From contig NZ_JAJONA010000001.1 of the NCBI RefSeq assembly GCF_024699985.1, positions 3,602,501 through 3,666,500 of the forward strand: a stretch of DNA of 64,000 nucleotides. The letters run 5' to 3'. This DNA comes from Phenylobacterium sp. J367 (lineage in GTDB: Bacteria; Pseudomonadota; Alphaproteobacteria; Caulobacterales; Caulobacteraceae). Below the pieces are notes generated by a model. That model worked only from the letters and a program-made list of their open reading frames with translations, made no database searches and had not been told where the DNA came from. This document shows positions 27,783 to 38,509 of the stretch, piece after piece (positions within the stretch are counted from its first letter, which is position 1; every line of letters begins with the position of its first letter). The translations under genes and the position numbers were made by a program.

Positions 27783-28232
27783 ATGATACTTCGCCGTAAC
27801 CTGCTTGCCGCCGCAGCAGCCGTCCTGGCGGCGCCGCACGCCTGGGCGGCCGCGCCGCCGCCCTTGACCGTCTACAAGACCGCGTCGTGTGGGTGCTGCA
27901 GGGGCTGGATCACCATCATGACCCGGGCGGGCTATCGGCCGAAGGTGGTCAACGTCGAAGACATCACGCCGATCGGAAAGCGTCATAGCGTCCCGTTCGA
28001 GCTCTCATCGTGCCATCTCGCCACGATCGGCGGCTACGTCGTCGTGGGCCACGTCCCGGCCGCTGACGTCGGCCGCCTGCTGAAAGAGCGGCCGAAGGCG
28101 CTGGGCATCACCGTACCTGGCATGCCGCTGGGCTCGCCCGGCATGGAGATGCCTGACGGACGGAAGGAGCCTTACCAGACGCTGCTTCTGCTGCCGGGCG
28201 GCAAGACGCGGGTGTTCGCGCGCCACGGTTGA
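27783..28232 (+). CDS. DUF411 periplasmic metal-binding protein, copy 2
   Basis: A 149-residue paralog of 1675-2124, the same length. It has a signal peptide (MILRRNLLAAAAAVLAA), cysteines in TASCGCCRGW and ELSSCHLA, and the C-terminus GGKTRVFARHG. It lies 20 bp after the HMA gene and is followed by a copB relic. Confidence 0.9.
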   Translation: MILRRNLLAAAAAVLAAPHAWAAAPPPLTVYKTASCGCCRGWITIMTRAGYRPKVVNVEDITPIGKRHSVPFELSSCHLATIGGYVVVGHVPAADVGRLLKERPKALGITVPGMPLGSPGMEMPDGRKEPYQTLLLLPGGKTRVFARHG

Positions 28233-28251
28233 GCCGGGCGCGCGCCGCCTG

Positions 28252-28395
28252 AGCTTCTCCGAGGACGGTGTTCTGCTTGCGCTGATCGAAGGACGCTATG
28301 ATCTGAGGTTCACGTAGCAGCCAATCCTGCAACCGCGGGCGGAACTCGAATTGGCGGCGCACGACATGCCGCAAAGTAAGATCGGCTCCTGCTGG
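28252..28395 (+). pseudogene. copB: copB internal fragment
   Basis: The translated segment LSFSEDGVLLALIEGRYDLRFT, stop, QPILQPRAELELAAHDMPQ aligns by eye with CopB residues around FLSDRGDLTGRVEGTYDLRL and ILQPQAELRLSAQKLP of the full gene at 25659. It has an in-frame stop and no start or end. It begins 20 bp after the DUF411 stop and is cut by the IS3-like fragment that follows. Confidence 0.75.
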
Positions 28396-28453
28396 CCTGC
28401 CCCTGAAAATTTCCTCCACGCGGAACTAGAGTCCGGCCCTTGAGAGGACGGAC

Positions 28454-28716
28454 ATGAAGCGAGCGAGATTTACGGAAGAGCAGATCATCGGGATCCTGCG
28501 GGAGAACGAAGCTGGGGCGAAGGCGGCGAAGCTGGCCCGCAAGCACGGGTGTCGGAGGGCACAATCTACGTTTGGAAGGCCAAGTTCGGCGGGATGAGCG
28601 TAGTCGGACGCCCAGCGGCTGAAGGCGCTGGAAGACGAGAACCGGCGGCTGAAGTTGCTGCGGATGCCATGCTCGACAAGGCCGCGCTGAACGAGTCGCT
28701 CGGAAAAAAATGGTAG
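28454..28716 (+). pseudogene. IS3 OrfA relic with several frameshifts
   Basis: Reconstructed from three frames: KRARFTEEQIIGILRENEAG, then GTIYVWKAKFGGMSV, then [12 protein letters not shown], ending near the A7 run with GKKW. At least three single-base differences break it. The A-run before the stop is the expected OrfA/OrfB slippage point. Confidence 0.7.
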
Positions 28717-28734
28717 GGCCCGCCGCTGTGCAGG

Positions 28735-29040
28735 GTGCGGACAGTGTTCGAGATCAGCGAGCGGCGGGCCTGCTCCATCGTCCAAGCGGACCGCAAGATG
28801 GTGCGCTACCGATCCCGCCGGCCTCCGGAGACTGAACTGCGCGAGCGCCTACGCAGCCTGGTCGCTGAGCGACGACGGTTCGGCTACCGACGACTGTTCG
28901 TGCTGCTGCGGCGGGCGGGCGAGCCGTCGGGCAAGAACCGAATCTACCGGCTCTATCGTGAGGAAGGCCTGACCGTGCGCAAGCGCCGCTCGCGCCGCCG
29001 CGCCATCGGCACGCGGGCGCCAATCCTGGGCTCCGGCCGC
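28735..29040 (+). pseudogene. IS3 OrfB N-terminal fragment
   Basis: About 100 residues of the HTH21 region ([41 protein letters not shown]) are present. The DDE catalytic domain is missing because the element is cut at a rearrangement junction. Confidence 0.75.
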
Positions 29041-29120
29041 CGGCGTATCGGCCGATCGGTTATCAGCGCAGGCGGCGAGGCCGGCTGCAGGGCGGCCAGC
29101 GCGGTCCAGATGGGTTTCAT
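29041..29120 (-). pseudogene. Start of a truncated gene downstream of cusA
   Basis: On the minus strand, GAGGAGAAGATC precedes an ATG at 29120 that overlaps the cusA stop (ATGA). It begins [18 protein letters not shown], like a signal peptide. After about 27 codons it runs into the IS3 fragment. The identity is unknown; a small periplasmic copper protein would fit the operon. Confidence 0.6.
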
Positions 29121-32100
29121 GATCTTCTCCTCAGGTCCGGACGAATTGAAGTAGCCCTATGCGGGCGTCGGCGGAGCAGCAGGAAGCCAGCCGGGATCAC
29201 CAGCATCGACAGCAGCGGGGCGGTGAGCATTCCGCCGATCATCGGCGCGGCGATGCGGCTCATGATCTCCGATCCCGCTCCGTGGCCGATGAGGATCGGG
29301 AACAGGCCGGCGAGGATCACCGCCACGGTCATGGCCTTGGGCCGAACCCGCAGCAGGGCGCCCTCCCGGACAGCCGCTTCGACGGTCGCCGGCGAGGGGT
29401 CGGGACCACCGGCCTCCAAGGCGTGCTTGAGATAGATCAGCATCACCACGCCGAACTCCGCGGAGACGCCGGCCAGGGCGATAAAGCCCACGCCCGTAGC
29501 CACCGACTGATTGAACCCCATCAGATAGAGCAGCCAGATGCCGCCGGTGAGCGCAAACGGCAGGGTGGCCATGATCAGCGCCGCCTCATCGAACCGCCGG
29601 AAGATCAGGTAAAGCAACACGAAGATGGTCAGCAGGGTGACGGGAACCACCAGCTTCAGCCGTTCGGTGGCGCGCTGCAGGTATTCGAACTGGCCAGCGT
29701 AGGCGATACTGACCCCCGCCGGGAGCGTCACCTGCTGACGCACGGCGCCATCCAGGTCACCCACCACAGAGGCGAGGTCCCGGCCTCGGACGTCCACATA
29801 GACCCAGGTCGACAGCCGTCCGTTCTCCGTCTTCAGCATGGGCGGGCCATCAGCGATCTCGACGCGGGCGACCGTTCCCAGAGTGACCTGCTGGCCTCCC
29901 GGCGTGACGATCGGTAACGCCCGCAAGCCTTCGAGACTGTCGCGCAGCTCGCGCGGATAGCGCAGGTTGATGGGGTAGCGCGCGCGGCCCTCGATCACTT
30001 GGCCGATGACCTCGCCGCCAATTGCGCCCGCGACGATAGCCTGCACATCGGCGATGTTCAGGGCGTATCTCGCGGCTTGGCCGCGGTCGATGTCGATGTC
30101 TACATAGCGCCCGCCGGTGAGGCGCTCGGCCAGCGCGGAGCTGACGCCCGGCACCGTTTTTGCGACTGTCTCCACCTGCTGGGCGACGCGGTCGAGCTCG
30201 GCCAGATCAGCCCCCGACACCTTCACGCCGATCGGGCTCTTCACCCCCGTGGCCAGCATGTCGATGCGATTGCGGATCGGCGGCACCCAGACGTTGGCGA
30301 GCCCGGGAACCTGCACGGCGGCGTCAAGTTCCTCGACCAGCCTCTCTGGGGTCATGCCCGGCCGCCACTGGTCGCGAGGCTTGAACTGGATGGTGGTCTC
30401 GAACATCTCCAGCGGCGCGGGGTCGGTGGCGGTCTCGGCCCTTCCGGCCTTGCCGAACACGCTCTCCACCTCGGGCACCGACTTGATCATGCGGTCGGTC
30501 TGCTGCAGCAGCTCGGCGGCCTTGGCTGGCGACAGGCCCGGAAGCGCCGAGGGCATGTAGAGCAGGTCGCCCTCGTCCATCATTGGCAGGAACTCCCCCC
30601 GAGGCGGCTGAGCGGCCAAGCCGTCGTGGCGAAGATGACGGCGGCGATGACCAGCGTCGTCTTCGGCCGTCGCATGACCCAGTCGAGACCCGGCCGGTAG
30701 GCGGCCGTCAGCCAGCGGTTGATCGGGTTTCGCGCCTCGGCCGGTATGCGGCCACGGATCAGATAGCCCATCATCACGGGGACCAGGGTCACCGACAGGA
30801 TGGCCGCGGCGGCCATGGCGTAGGTCTTGGTAAAGGCGAGCGGCGCGAACAGCCGGCCCTCCTGCGCCTGCAGGGTGAACACCGGCACGAACGAGAGAGT
30901 GATGATCAACAGGCTGAAGAACAGCGCCGGGCCGACCTCGGCCGCCGCTTCGGTGACCACGGCCCAATGTTCGGCGCCCTTGGGTTGGTCGCCGTCGTGC
31001 TCGTGGGCCCAACGCTCCAGGTGCTTGTGGGCGTTCTCGATCATCACGACGGCGGCGTCGACCATGGCCCCGATGGCGATGGCGATGCCGCCCAGGGACA
31101 TGATGTTCGCATCGACGCCCTGCAGGCGCATCAGGATGAACGCCGCAAGCACGCCGAGCGGCAGGGTGAGGATCGCCACCAGGGCGCTGCGCGCGTGCCA
31201 GAGGAACAGCACGCAGACCAGCGCCACGACCACGAACTCCTCAAGCAGCTTCTCGGTGAGATTGGCGATCGACCGTTCGATCAGCTGAGAGCGGTCGTAG
31301 GTGACGACCACCTCCACCCCGGCCGGCAGGCTGGTCTTCAACTCCGCAAGCCGCGCCTTTACGTGCTCGATCACCGCCCGGGCATTTTCGCCGGAGCGGA
31401 CGATGACCACGGCCCCGGCCACCTCCCCTTCGCCGTTCAGTTCGGCGACTCCGCGCCGCATCTCGGGACCGAGCTGTACGGTCGCGACGTCCCCGAGGCG
31501 CACAGGGACTCCGCCACCCGCGGTGCGCAGAGGGATGGCGCGGAAGTCGTCCAGATCGGCCAGGTAGCCGCTGGCCCGGACCATGTACTCGGCTTCGGCG
31601 AGCTCCAGCACCGAACCGCCGGTCTCCTGGTTGGCGCGCTGGATGGCCTCGGCGGCCTGCTGATAGGTGAGGCCGTAGGCGGCGAGCCGCACCGGATCGA
31701 GCACCACCTGGTACTGCTTGACCATGCCCCCGATGCTGGCGACCTCCGCCACCCCGGGCAGGCTCTTCAGCTCATAGCGGAGGAACCAGTCCTGGAGGCT
31801 GCGCAGCTGCGAGAGGTCGTGCTTTCCCGACCTGTCGACGAGCGCGTACTCGAACACCCAGCCGACCCCGGTGGCGTCGGGCCCCAGGGCAGGACGCGCC
31901 TGCGCTGGCAGCTGCCCCTGCACCTGACTGAGGTACTCGAGCACTCGCGAACGGGCCCAGTAGAGGTCCGTCCCGTCCTCGAACAGCACATAGACGAAGC
32001 TGTCTCCGAAGAAGGAGTAGGCGCGCACGGTCCTGGCGCCCGGAACCGACAGCATGGTGGTCGCCAGCGGGTAGGTGACCTGGTCCTCGACGATCTGAGG

Positions 32101-32271
32101 CGCCTGGCCGGGATAGGGCGTGCGGATCACCACCTGCACGTCGGACAGGTCCGGCAGGGCGTCGACCGGTGTGGCGCGGACCGCCAACACTCCCGCGGAC
32201 AGCAGGAACAGGGCGCCCAGCAGCACGAAGACGCGGTTGGCGACGGACCAGCGAATGAGCCTGGCGATCAT
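29117..32271 (-). CDS. cusA: CusA-type heavy-metal RND efflux pump (frameshifted)
   Basis: About 1052 residues with the HME-RND layout: a first helix after [15 protein letters not shown], the large periplasmic loops, [20 protein letters not shown] in the helix-4 region, and the duplicated C-terminal half ending in [17 protein letters not shown]. It drives Cu(I)/Ag(I) export by proton motive force from periplasm or inner membrane through CusB and CusC. A missing base in the C6 run at 30595-30600 breaks the frame at [20 protein letters not shown]. The start at 32271 overlaps the cusB stop (ATGA). A C-terminal duplicate of cusA lies at 44448-45524. Confidence 0.92.
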
Positions 32272-33743
32272 TGCGCGGTCGCCTTTTCGATTTGCCGGAC
32301 GGTGGGCCCGGCCGGCGGCTGGTCGAAGGCGAACCGCACCCTGTCGCCGGCTCGAAGCCCGCGGGCCAGGGCCGGGTCGGCCAGTTTGAAGGTCATCGTC
32401 ATGGGCGGCCACCCGAGCGCTGGGACAGCCCCATGCGACAGGGTCAGGCCCGCCTGATCGATCTTCTCGACGCGGCCGGTCGCCTCGTGCAGCGCCGCCC
32501 TCGGTGCGCTCTTCGCCCCCTCGCCGAGGCTGCGCGCGGGCGTTCCCGAGAGGCTGGCTTCCGAATCGATCAGGAACTGCCCGGACGCCACGATGCGCTC
32601 GCCCGCCTTCAGGCCGCCGAGCACCTCCAGGCGCTCGCCGTCGGACCGGCCGACCTGGATCTCCGCCGGCCGGAATCGGCCATCGCCCTCCGCCAGCATG
32701 ACCAGGGTCCGGCGACCGGTGCGAATGACCGCTTCAGCCGGGATCATCAGCGCCGGAGTAGGCGGGCCGCTGAATCGGATCTCGCCGAACATGCCTGGGC
32801 GCAGGCGGCCCCCGCTGTTGACAAGTTCGACGCGGGCCGTGAGCGTGCGGCTCTCTCCGGTCATTTCCGGCAGCAGCGCCGAGACCCGGCCGGAGAACGA
32901 CTCGCCCGGGTAGGCCGTGAGCGTTGCCGTGACCGACTGGCCGGGACGGATTTGCGCCGCCAGGGCCTCTGGAACCGCGGCGTTGAGCCAGACGGTTCCC
33001 AGCCCGCTGACCTCGGCCAAGGTCTGGCCGCGGGCGACGGTCATGCCGCCTCGGACGCTCAGGATGCGGAGGACGCCGCCACCAGGCGTCGTGACCGTCA
33101 CCGTCGTCTGCGGCCGGCCGGTGCGCTCGACGCCGGCGATCACGCCTGGCGGCATGCCCAGCAACACCAGACGCTGGCGGGCCGCGGCGATGAGCTCGGC
33201 GTCACCGGTGCGCCGCACCGCCAGGTACTCGGCCTGCGCGCCGCCCCATTCGGGAACCAGGATGTCGGCCAGTGGGGCGCCGGCGGCGATCACGTCGCCC
33301 GGCGCGCGGGCATAGACCCGCTGGACGAAGCCGTCCGCCCGGGCCTGTACGACCGACACATCGCGTTGATTGAAGTCAATCACCCCGGACGCGGTGAGCT
33401 CGCTTCCCAGCGCCCCCCGCTCGACGACGGCGTAACGCACCCCGAGGCTCTGGAGCTGCGCCGGATCGATGCGCACGCCCGCACCGCCGGAGCCCTCGTC
33501 CGCGTAACGGGGGACCAGCGGCATGTCCATGTAGGGCGACTTGCCGGGCTTGTCGAAGCGCTGGCCCGGAACCATTGGGTCGTACCAGTAGAGGATTTCG
33601 CGATCCTCGACACCTGCGGCCGGAGCGTGGTCGTCAGCCCCGGCGGAGAGCCTGGCCAGGCCGATGCCGCCAGCCGCGCCGATCAGGAGCAGGGCGACCG
33701 CGCCGGCGGCGAGGCGGACGCGGCCGGATTGCTGCGGGTTCAT
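32268..33743 (-). CDS. cusB: CusB-type efflux adaptor with C-terminal CusF-like domain
   Basis: A 491-residue membrane-fusion protein. It has an N-terminal anchor, a heavy-metal-binding segment ([26 protein letters not shown]), the lipoyl/hairpin and beta-barrel region, and a last domain (about residues 425-485: [36 protein letters not shown]) that has the CusF fold motif with Met and Trp ligands. Normally CusF is a separate chaperone, so this is a natural fusion. It overlaps cusA and cusC by 4 bp each, indicating one operon. Confidence 0.92.
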   Translation of the reverse strand: MNPQQSGRVRLAAGAVALLLIGAAGGIGLARLSAGADDHAPAAGVEDREILYWYDPMVPGQRFDKPGKSPYMDMPLVPRYADEGSGGAGVRIDPAQLQSLGVRYAVVERGALGSELTASGVIDFNQRDVSVVQARADGFVQRVYARAPGDVIAAGAPLADILVPEWGGAQAEYLAVRRTGDAELIAAARQRLVLLGMPPGVIAGVERTGRPQTTVTVTTPGGGVLRILSVRGGMTVARGQTLAEVSGLGTVWLNAAVPEALAAQIRPGQSVTATLTAYPGESFSGRVSALLPEMTGESRTLTARVELVNSGGRLRPGMFGEIRFSGPPTPALMIPAEAVIRTGRRTLVMLAEGDGRFRPAEIQVGRSDGERLEVLGGLKAGERIVASGQFLIDSEASLSGTPARSLGEGAKSAPRAALHEATGRVEKIDQAGLTLSHGAVPALGWPPMTMTFKLADPALARGLRAGDRVRFAFDQPPAGPTVRQIEKATAQ

Positions 33744-34979
33744 TGGGCGTCGCTCCCGTAGGTGATGTCGATGCGGACAGCCTCGCGCGCCAGTGCGGCC
33801 TCGCGGTCGATGGTGGTGAGTTGGGCCTCGGCGAGGCGGGTGAAGGCGTCGAGCACCTCGGAGAGACCCGCCCGGCCGGCGGCGTAGCTGGCGGTCTCCA
33901 GGTCCGCTTGCTGCTTCGCCGCGGGGAGTACGACGTTGCGGGTTCGCAGCCACTGTTCCCGACGCATGACCTGGTCGGCCAGATCGGCTTCCAGCGAGGC
34001 CGCCAGGGCGCGGCGGGCGGTCTCCCGCTCGGCCTCGACCCGACGGGCGTCGGCGGCGCGGGCGGCGATCAGCGGGTCCTGACGACGGGAGGCGAACAGC
34101 GGCAGGCGAACCGTGACACCGGCCGAGACCATGTCGCCGAACATCGGGTCGCGGCGGCCATAGCCGACCTCGAAGGCCCAGTCCGGCCGCCTTGCCGCGC
34201 GGGCGAGGTCAACCTGTGCAGCGGCCCGGCGGGCGGCGGAGGCATAGGCAAGCAGCGCGGGTCGACGGTCCAGCCCGGCGCGAAGCCGCTCGGCGTCGAG
34301 TGCGGGCTCGGGCGGCGGGCCCGTCACGTTTGGCGAGGGGTCGCCGGTCCAGCGCACCAGCTCCGCACGAGCCCGGCCGAGCGCAGCGACAAGTTCGCTA
34401 CGCCGGTCATCGAGCGCCGCGCGCTGTGCCACCGGCGTCAGGGCGCCGGCCGGGCGCGTGGCGCCGGCAGTCACACCGGCCGGCGCGGCGTCCCAGAGCG
34501 GCTCCAGGGTCTGCAGGACGCTGTCGAGCGCGGCCAGGCGTCGACCGGCGTAGTGAAGGTCGATCCACGCGAGCGCCGCGCCCAGCCGCACATCGAGGGC
34601 TTCCACCGCGACCTCCGCCTGGGCCGACCCGATGTCCGCCCGAGCGATGCCGGCCTCGGCGCGCCGGCGCGCCCCGTTCGGCACCTCCTGCATAAGGCCG
34701 AAGGTGGCCATGGTCATTTCGTCAGCCCCGAAGCGCCCGGCCATGGGTCCAGAGATCGGCACATTCTCGAGCCCGACCTTCAGCTGGGGGGTCGGGGAGG
34801 GCGCCGGCGGCGGGCAACGCGGCCCGGGCGGCTTCGACCTTCAGCGCTGCCGCTTGCAGGCTGGGCGCGTTTGCGCTCGCCAGCGCCAGGGTTTGGTCGA
34901 ACGTCTGCGGGTCCGCTGACGCGGGGGTGGCGATTGCGGCGCCGACCAGCAGGGCCGGCAGCCAGCGATTGGGAGACAT
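33740..34979 (-). CDS. cusC: CusC/TolC-family outer-membrane efflux protein (frameshifted)
   Basis: About 413 residues with a signal peptide (MSPNRWLPALLVGAAIATP). The outer membrane efflux repeat regions contain ASANAPSLQAAALKVEAARA and DMVSAGVTVRLPLFASRRQ. The frame breaks at one extra base in the G6 run at 34786-34791, where PDPQLKVGLENVPISGP should read through. The long helical hairpins (RRALAASLEADLADQVM and YAAGRAGLSEVLDAF) fit the OEP family. It is first of the three Cus pump genes. Confidence 0.88.
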
Positions 34980-35052
34980 GCTCCGAACTCCTCGATGAGA
35001 GCGCCATGGCGCCAGAGCCGGCGCGCATAGCGGGCCGGGAATCTGTCGAAGG

Positions 35053-35472
35053 TCAGAGGCGGATGGGAGGGCGCAGCACCTGGTCGGGCGGCCGCGAGGG
35101 CGTGGCGACGGCATTGCGCCAGGGGCGTCGCGCCGCGTCATGTGAAAGGCGCGCGAAGACAACCGCGCCCAACTCGGGGGCCGGCGCCGCGGCGGCCTGG
35201 CACATTACCACCTGTTTGCACGGAGTCTGGGAGCCGTCCTCCGAGTGCGCAGGAGACGGGTGGCTGTCGCCGCTCGCCCCTGACGCTGCGGCGTCTTGCA
35301 ACATCATCTCACAGTTCGGAGGACACGGGTCGCAGCCGGCGCCTGCGGCCACGGCAGGGGACCCGGCGATCACGAGCATGATCGACGCGATGAGGGCAAG
35401 CAGATGATGCAGCCTGCGGAGCAGCGGGTTCCTCCTAGGACGCAGGATGCGCCCACTGGGGCGGACTCTCAA
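35053..35472 (-). CDS. Hypothetical Cys-rich exported protein upstream of cusC
   Basis: Up to 139 residues. A hydrophobic export segment (LHHLLALIASIMLVIAG) is followed by Cys-containing CDPCPPNCEMM and TPCKQVVMCQ. The true start is uncertain: ATG at 35472 is the longest, ATG at 35379 is within the signal. A good AGGAGG lies just before CTG at 35424, which would give an ideal signal peptide. Similar small proteins often precede CusC-like genes. The function is unknown. Confidence 0.5.
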   Translation of the reverse strand: MRVRPSGRILRPRRNPLLRRLHHLLALIASIMLVIAGSPAVAAGAGCDPCPPNCEMMLQDAAASGASGDSHPSPAHSEDGSQTPCKQVVMCQAAAAPAPELGAVVFARLSHDAARRPWRNAVATPSRPPDQVLRPPIRL

Positions 35473-35590
35473 GAGTCGACATCGTGCAAGCTACAGGCGG
35501 CTTGCCTCCGCCGCCTTGATGGAAATCAACACTGCTTCGAGGGGTGTGGCGCAAGTGTGCGTCTGGGATGAGGGGCGCAGGAGGCGACGC

Positions 35591-36875
35591 ATGGACGATC
35601 GGAAACCCGCCGAGGGGCGCGCGGACGAGGTTCTCAATCGGCAGTGCTTCTGTATTACCCTGGAGCGGGATGCTTTGCGCGCGGCCATCCGCGCCGAGGC
35701 CGGCGATGCGGACCTGACCGACGTCCTGCTGGCGCGCCGACCGCATCTGTTCTCCGATACGCCGGTGTTCCTCGCGAATCGGGACCTCACAGCCATGCTG
35801 GAGGTGGTCGGGGCCATCGAGGCCGCGGCTGCGACGCCGCCCTACCAGCGGGCGGTGCTGGCCTGGGCGCCGCAGATCGCCCACGCCGATTTTGGGCTGC
35901 GGGGTGTCTTCATGGGCTATGACTTCCATCCCGGCGCCGCGGGGCCGCGACTGATCGAGATAAACACCACCGCCGGCGGAGCTTTCCTGAACGCGCTCCT
36001 CGCACGCGCGCAGAGCGCCTGCTGCGCGGAGGCGCAGGAAGCGCTCTCCACCGTTGGTGAAGGGGCCGGCGTCTTTGAAGGTGCGGTTTGGGATATGTTC
36101 CTCGAAGAGTGGACGCTGCAGCGGGGCGCGGGGCGGCCGATCTCGATCGCCATCGTCGACAACCAACCGGGCGAACAATACCTCTATCCTGAGTTCCTGC
36201 TGGCCAAGGCCCTGTTCGAGCGGAGGGGGCTAGATGCCGTGGTGGCCGATCCTGCCGAGCTCGAATACAGCGGGGGAAAGCTGCTGTATGATGGTCGCGA
36301 GATCTCGCTGGTCTACAACAGGCTGATTGACTTTGCGCTCGAGACGGAGGGCCATCGTGCGCTCCGCGACGCAAATCGCAATGGCGCGGTGGTCGTGACG
36401 CCCAACCCCCGCAATCATGCCCTGCTCGCAGATAAGCGGAACCTCACGCTGCTCTGCGATGGGGAGGCGCTGGACGATCTTCGGATTGCCAACCACCAGC
36501 GACAGGCGTTGCTCAGGGCCACGCCAAGGACGGTGCTGGTTGAAGCTGGGAACGCCGACGCGCTCTGGATGGCGCGCAAGCGCTACTTTCTTTAAGCCAG
36601 TCACGGGACATGGCGGCAAGGCGGTGTACCGCGGCGACAAGATCACCCGCGGCGTATGGGAACTGGTGGCGAGCGGCGGCTACATCGCCCAGGGAGATTG
36701 CGCCCCCAGTGAGCGGCGAATTCGGGTGGATGGACAAGAGCAGTCGCTGAAGTTGGACATGCGCCTCTACACCTACCGTGGCGAACCGCTCCTCTCAGCG
36801 GCGCGGATCTACCAAGGGCAGACGACCAACTTCCGGACGCCCGGTGGCGGGTTCGCTCCGGTCTATGCCGTGTGA
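35591..36875 (+). CDS. ATP-grasp-like ligase of unknown substrate, copy 2 (frameshifted)
   Basis: About 427 residues, paralogous along its whole length to 6999-8272 (LNRQCFCITLERDAL, LIEINTTAGGAFLNALLARA, LVYNRLIDFALET, KRYFFKPVTGHGGKAVYRG, YQGQTTNFRTPGGGFAPVY). One extra T at 36587-36589 breaks the frame at KRYFFKP. It is divergent from the cus operon with a gap of about 120 bp. The ATG at 35591 is chosen by match to copy 1. The substrate is unknown. Confidence 0.65.
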
Positions 36876-36892
36876 AAGCGCTCCATGGCCAC

Positions 36893-36990
36893 CGGTTGCG
36901 GGCATGGAGACGCCCTAGGGAGCAAGGGAGCCTGCAACACGCCGTTATTGCTCCAGGGTGGCAAAACCCGGGTCTTTGCCATCACGCCTA
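36893..36990 (+). pseudogene. DUF411 C-terminal remnant
   Basis: The frames GMETP and NTPLLLQGGKTRVFA match the last 30 residues of the two intact DUF411 proteins (GMESP, QTLLLMPGGKTRVFA). No upstream part exists. It shows that a third HMA/DUF411 block once lay behind the second ATP-grasp gene. It abuts the stop of copD. Confidence 0.7.
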
Positions 36991-37917
36991 GAGGGCTGAT
37001 GGCGGCGCCAACGTCCCGAACCAAGCGACCAGCGCCAGAATAATCAGCCCCACGGCTGTCTCGATCGCCACGCTCCTTCGTAGCGCCGTCAGGGCTGCGG
37101 CGTACGCATCCGGAGCTGCGAGCGCCCTGCCAAGACCCGGCGTCAGCCCGAACCGATTGGCCGCCGCCAAGCCGAGCATGGCCGTGAAGAGGACCAACTT
37201 CAGGCTCAGAAGCCGCCCATAAGGGGTGGTCCAGAGGCCGTCGATCCGGTCCACCCCGACCAAGAACCAGCTGTTGGCGAGTCCGGTCGCCACCAGGACC
37301 GCCACCAGCAGCGCACCCACGCTCGAAAAGCCGTGCAGCGCCCGGTGCAGGGCGACGACCTCTGCCGGCACGGGGCTGCGGGTGCGCAGGATCAGCGCGA
37401 AGGCTACGAGCGCGCCGATCCAGACGGCCCCTGCCCAGCTGTGAAGGATGTCGGAGACAAGGTGGATGACACCGCCTGGCCCCTCCGTCGCCGCGCCATG
37501 ACCCATCCAGGCGAAGGTTGCGGTCGCGACCATTCCCAGCGCGGCCGCGACGATCCAGCTGGCTCGCGCTGGCCTCAGCATCACGGCGAGGATCGTGGCC
37601 AGGAGGGCGACTCCGGCCCTCAGGACACCCGCCTTGCCGAGGTCCATGCTTGTCACCACGGCGCCGAGCGCCTCGGGTTTGAGTCCCTCCGCTATCGATC
37701 CGGCCAGCACGCTGGCCTGGGCCGCGATCCAGAGCAGCGTCGCGAGCGCGAGCAGCACGCCTGCGCCCGTCAGCAGCTTGCGGGTCCACGGCGCCTCCGC
37801 GGCCGAGCCGGGACCCGTGGCGGGGAGGGCATAGATGAAGAAGAGCGATGATCCCATGAGGACCATCGCCCCCGCATACTGCAGCAGCCTGAGGATGATG
37901 ACCGCAGGCTCAAGCAC
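36988..37917 (-). CDS. copD: CopD-family copper resistance membrane protein
   Basis: A 309-residue protein with about eight membrane helices. Conserved blocks are LRLLQYAGAMVLMGSSLFF, FAWMGHGAATEG, HLVSDILHSWAGAVWIGAL and LHRALHGFSSVGALLVA, with the His residues expected in CopD. It probably imports copper across the inner membrane with CopC. GTG start at 37917, one base after the copC stop. A close paralog lies at 45527-46465. Confidence 0.92.
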   Translation of the reverse strand: MLEPAVIILRLLQYAGAMVLMGSSLFFIYALPATGPGSAAEAPWTRKLLTGAGVLLALATLLWIAAQASVLAGSIAEGLKPEALGAVVTSMDLGKAGVLRAGVALLATILAVMLRPARASWIVAAALGMVATATFAWMGHGAATEGPGGVIHLVSDILHSWAGAVWIGALVAFALILRTRSPVPAEVVALHRALHGFSSVGALLVAVLVATGLANSWFLVGVDRIDGLWTTPYGRLLSLKLVLFTAMLGLAAANRFGLTPGLGRALAAPDAYAAALTALRRSVAIETAVGLIILALVAWFGTLAPPSAL

Positions 37918-37918
37918 G

Positions 37919-38289
37919 TCAGCCGACCTTGAAGGCCACTTCGCCTGTCATTTTGTGGCCGTCGGCCGAGGCCGCGGACCACACGATCTTGTAGGCTCCA
38001 TTGGTCAGCGCGTTTGTGGCGTACCGGTGATGGACTTGCCGTCCTTGGAGACGGTCGTCTTCACCGGTACTTTCATGCCGCCATGCTCCGGCATGGTGAG
38101 CTCGAATTTGGAGAAGGCCGGTACGAGCTTTTCGTTGAAGGTCAGGGTGATGACCTTCGGCGCGGCCGCGACGGCGGCGTTGGCCGCCGGATTGGAGCTC
38201 ACGAGGTGCGCATGCGCCCAAGCCGGGCTGGAAGCGATGAGGGCCGTTGCTCCCGCAAGGGCGGCAAGTCCGAAAAGGCGGGTCTTCAT
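37919..38289 (-). CDS. copC: CopC periplasmic copper-binding protein (frameshifted)
   Basis: About 123 residues with a signal peptide ending SSPAWA. Mature His1 is in HAHLVSSNPAANA, the Cu(II) site. The rest is the beta-barrel core TLTFNEKLVPAFSKFEL, MPEHGGMKV and VSKDGKSITG, then KIVWSAASADGHKMTGEVAF. A missing base near 38033 splits the frame. The Met-rich Cu(I) site of classical CopC is reduced, as in many alphaproteobacterial forms. Confidence 0.87.
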
Positions 38290-38509
38290 TGGGGTCTCCG
38301 ACAGGGTGTCTGTGAACGTCTACGCATCTCAGCGCGGCAACCCCTCAAACTAGCCGCCGCGCCTGCACCGGGCGTGAATGAGTTCCCGACTTGAGAAGCA
38401 AGGCGCCTCCTCCGGTCGAAAGGCGCCTCGCCCAGTCCTCGCCAGCGGTTGGTCCGTGAAGCGCGCAGAGAGCGTGCGCACGTAGTCGAGGGCTGGCGGC
38501 TCCGCGTCA

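Larger units (their letters stand above)
28396..29040 (+). mobile_element. Truncated IS3-family element
   Basis: The 5' half of an IS3 element related to but distinct from the one at 17291. It carries a complete but frameshifted OrfA and only the first third of OrfB. The 3' end is lost at about 29040, where sequence of the cus locus begins. The exact left terminus is not resolved. Confidence 0.7.

Noticed and set aside
30583..32457. Long plus-strand frame opposite cusA
   Set aside because: Composition (His, Arg, Gly, Asp-rich) is that of a shadow of a high-GC gene; the minus strand encodes a clear CusA.
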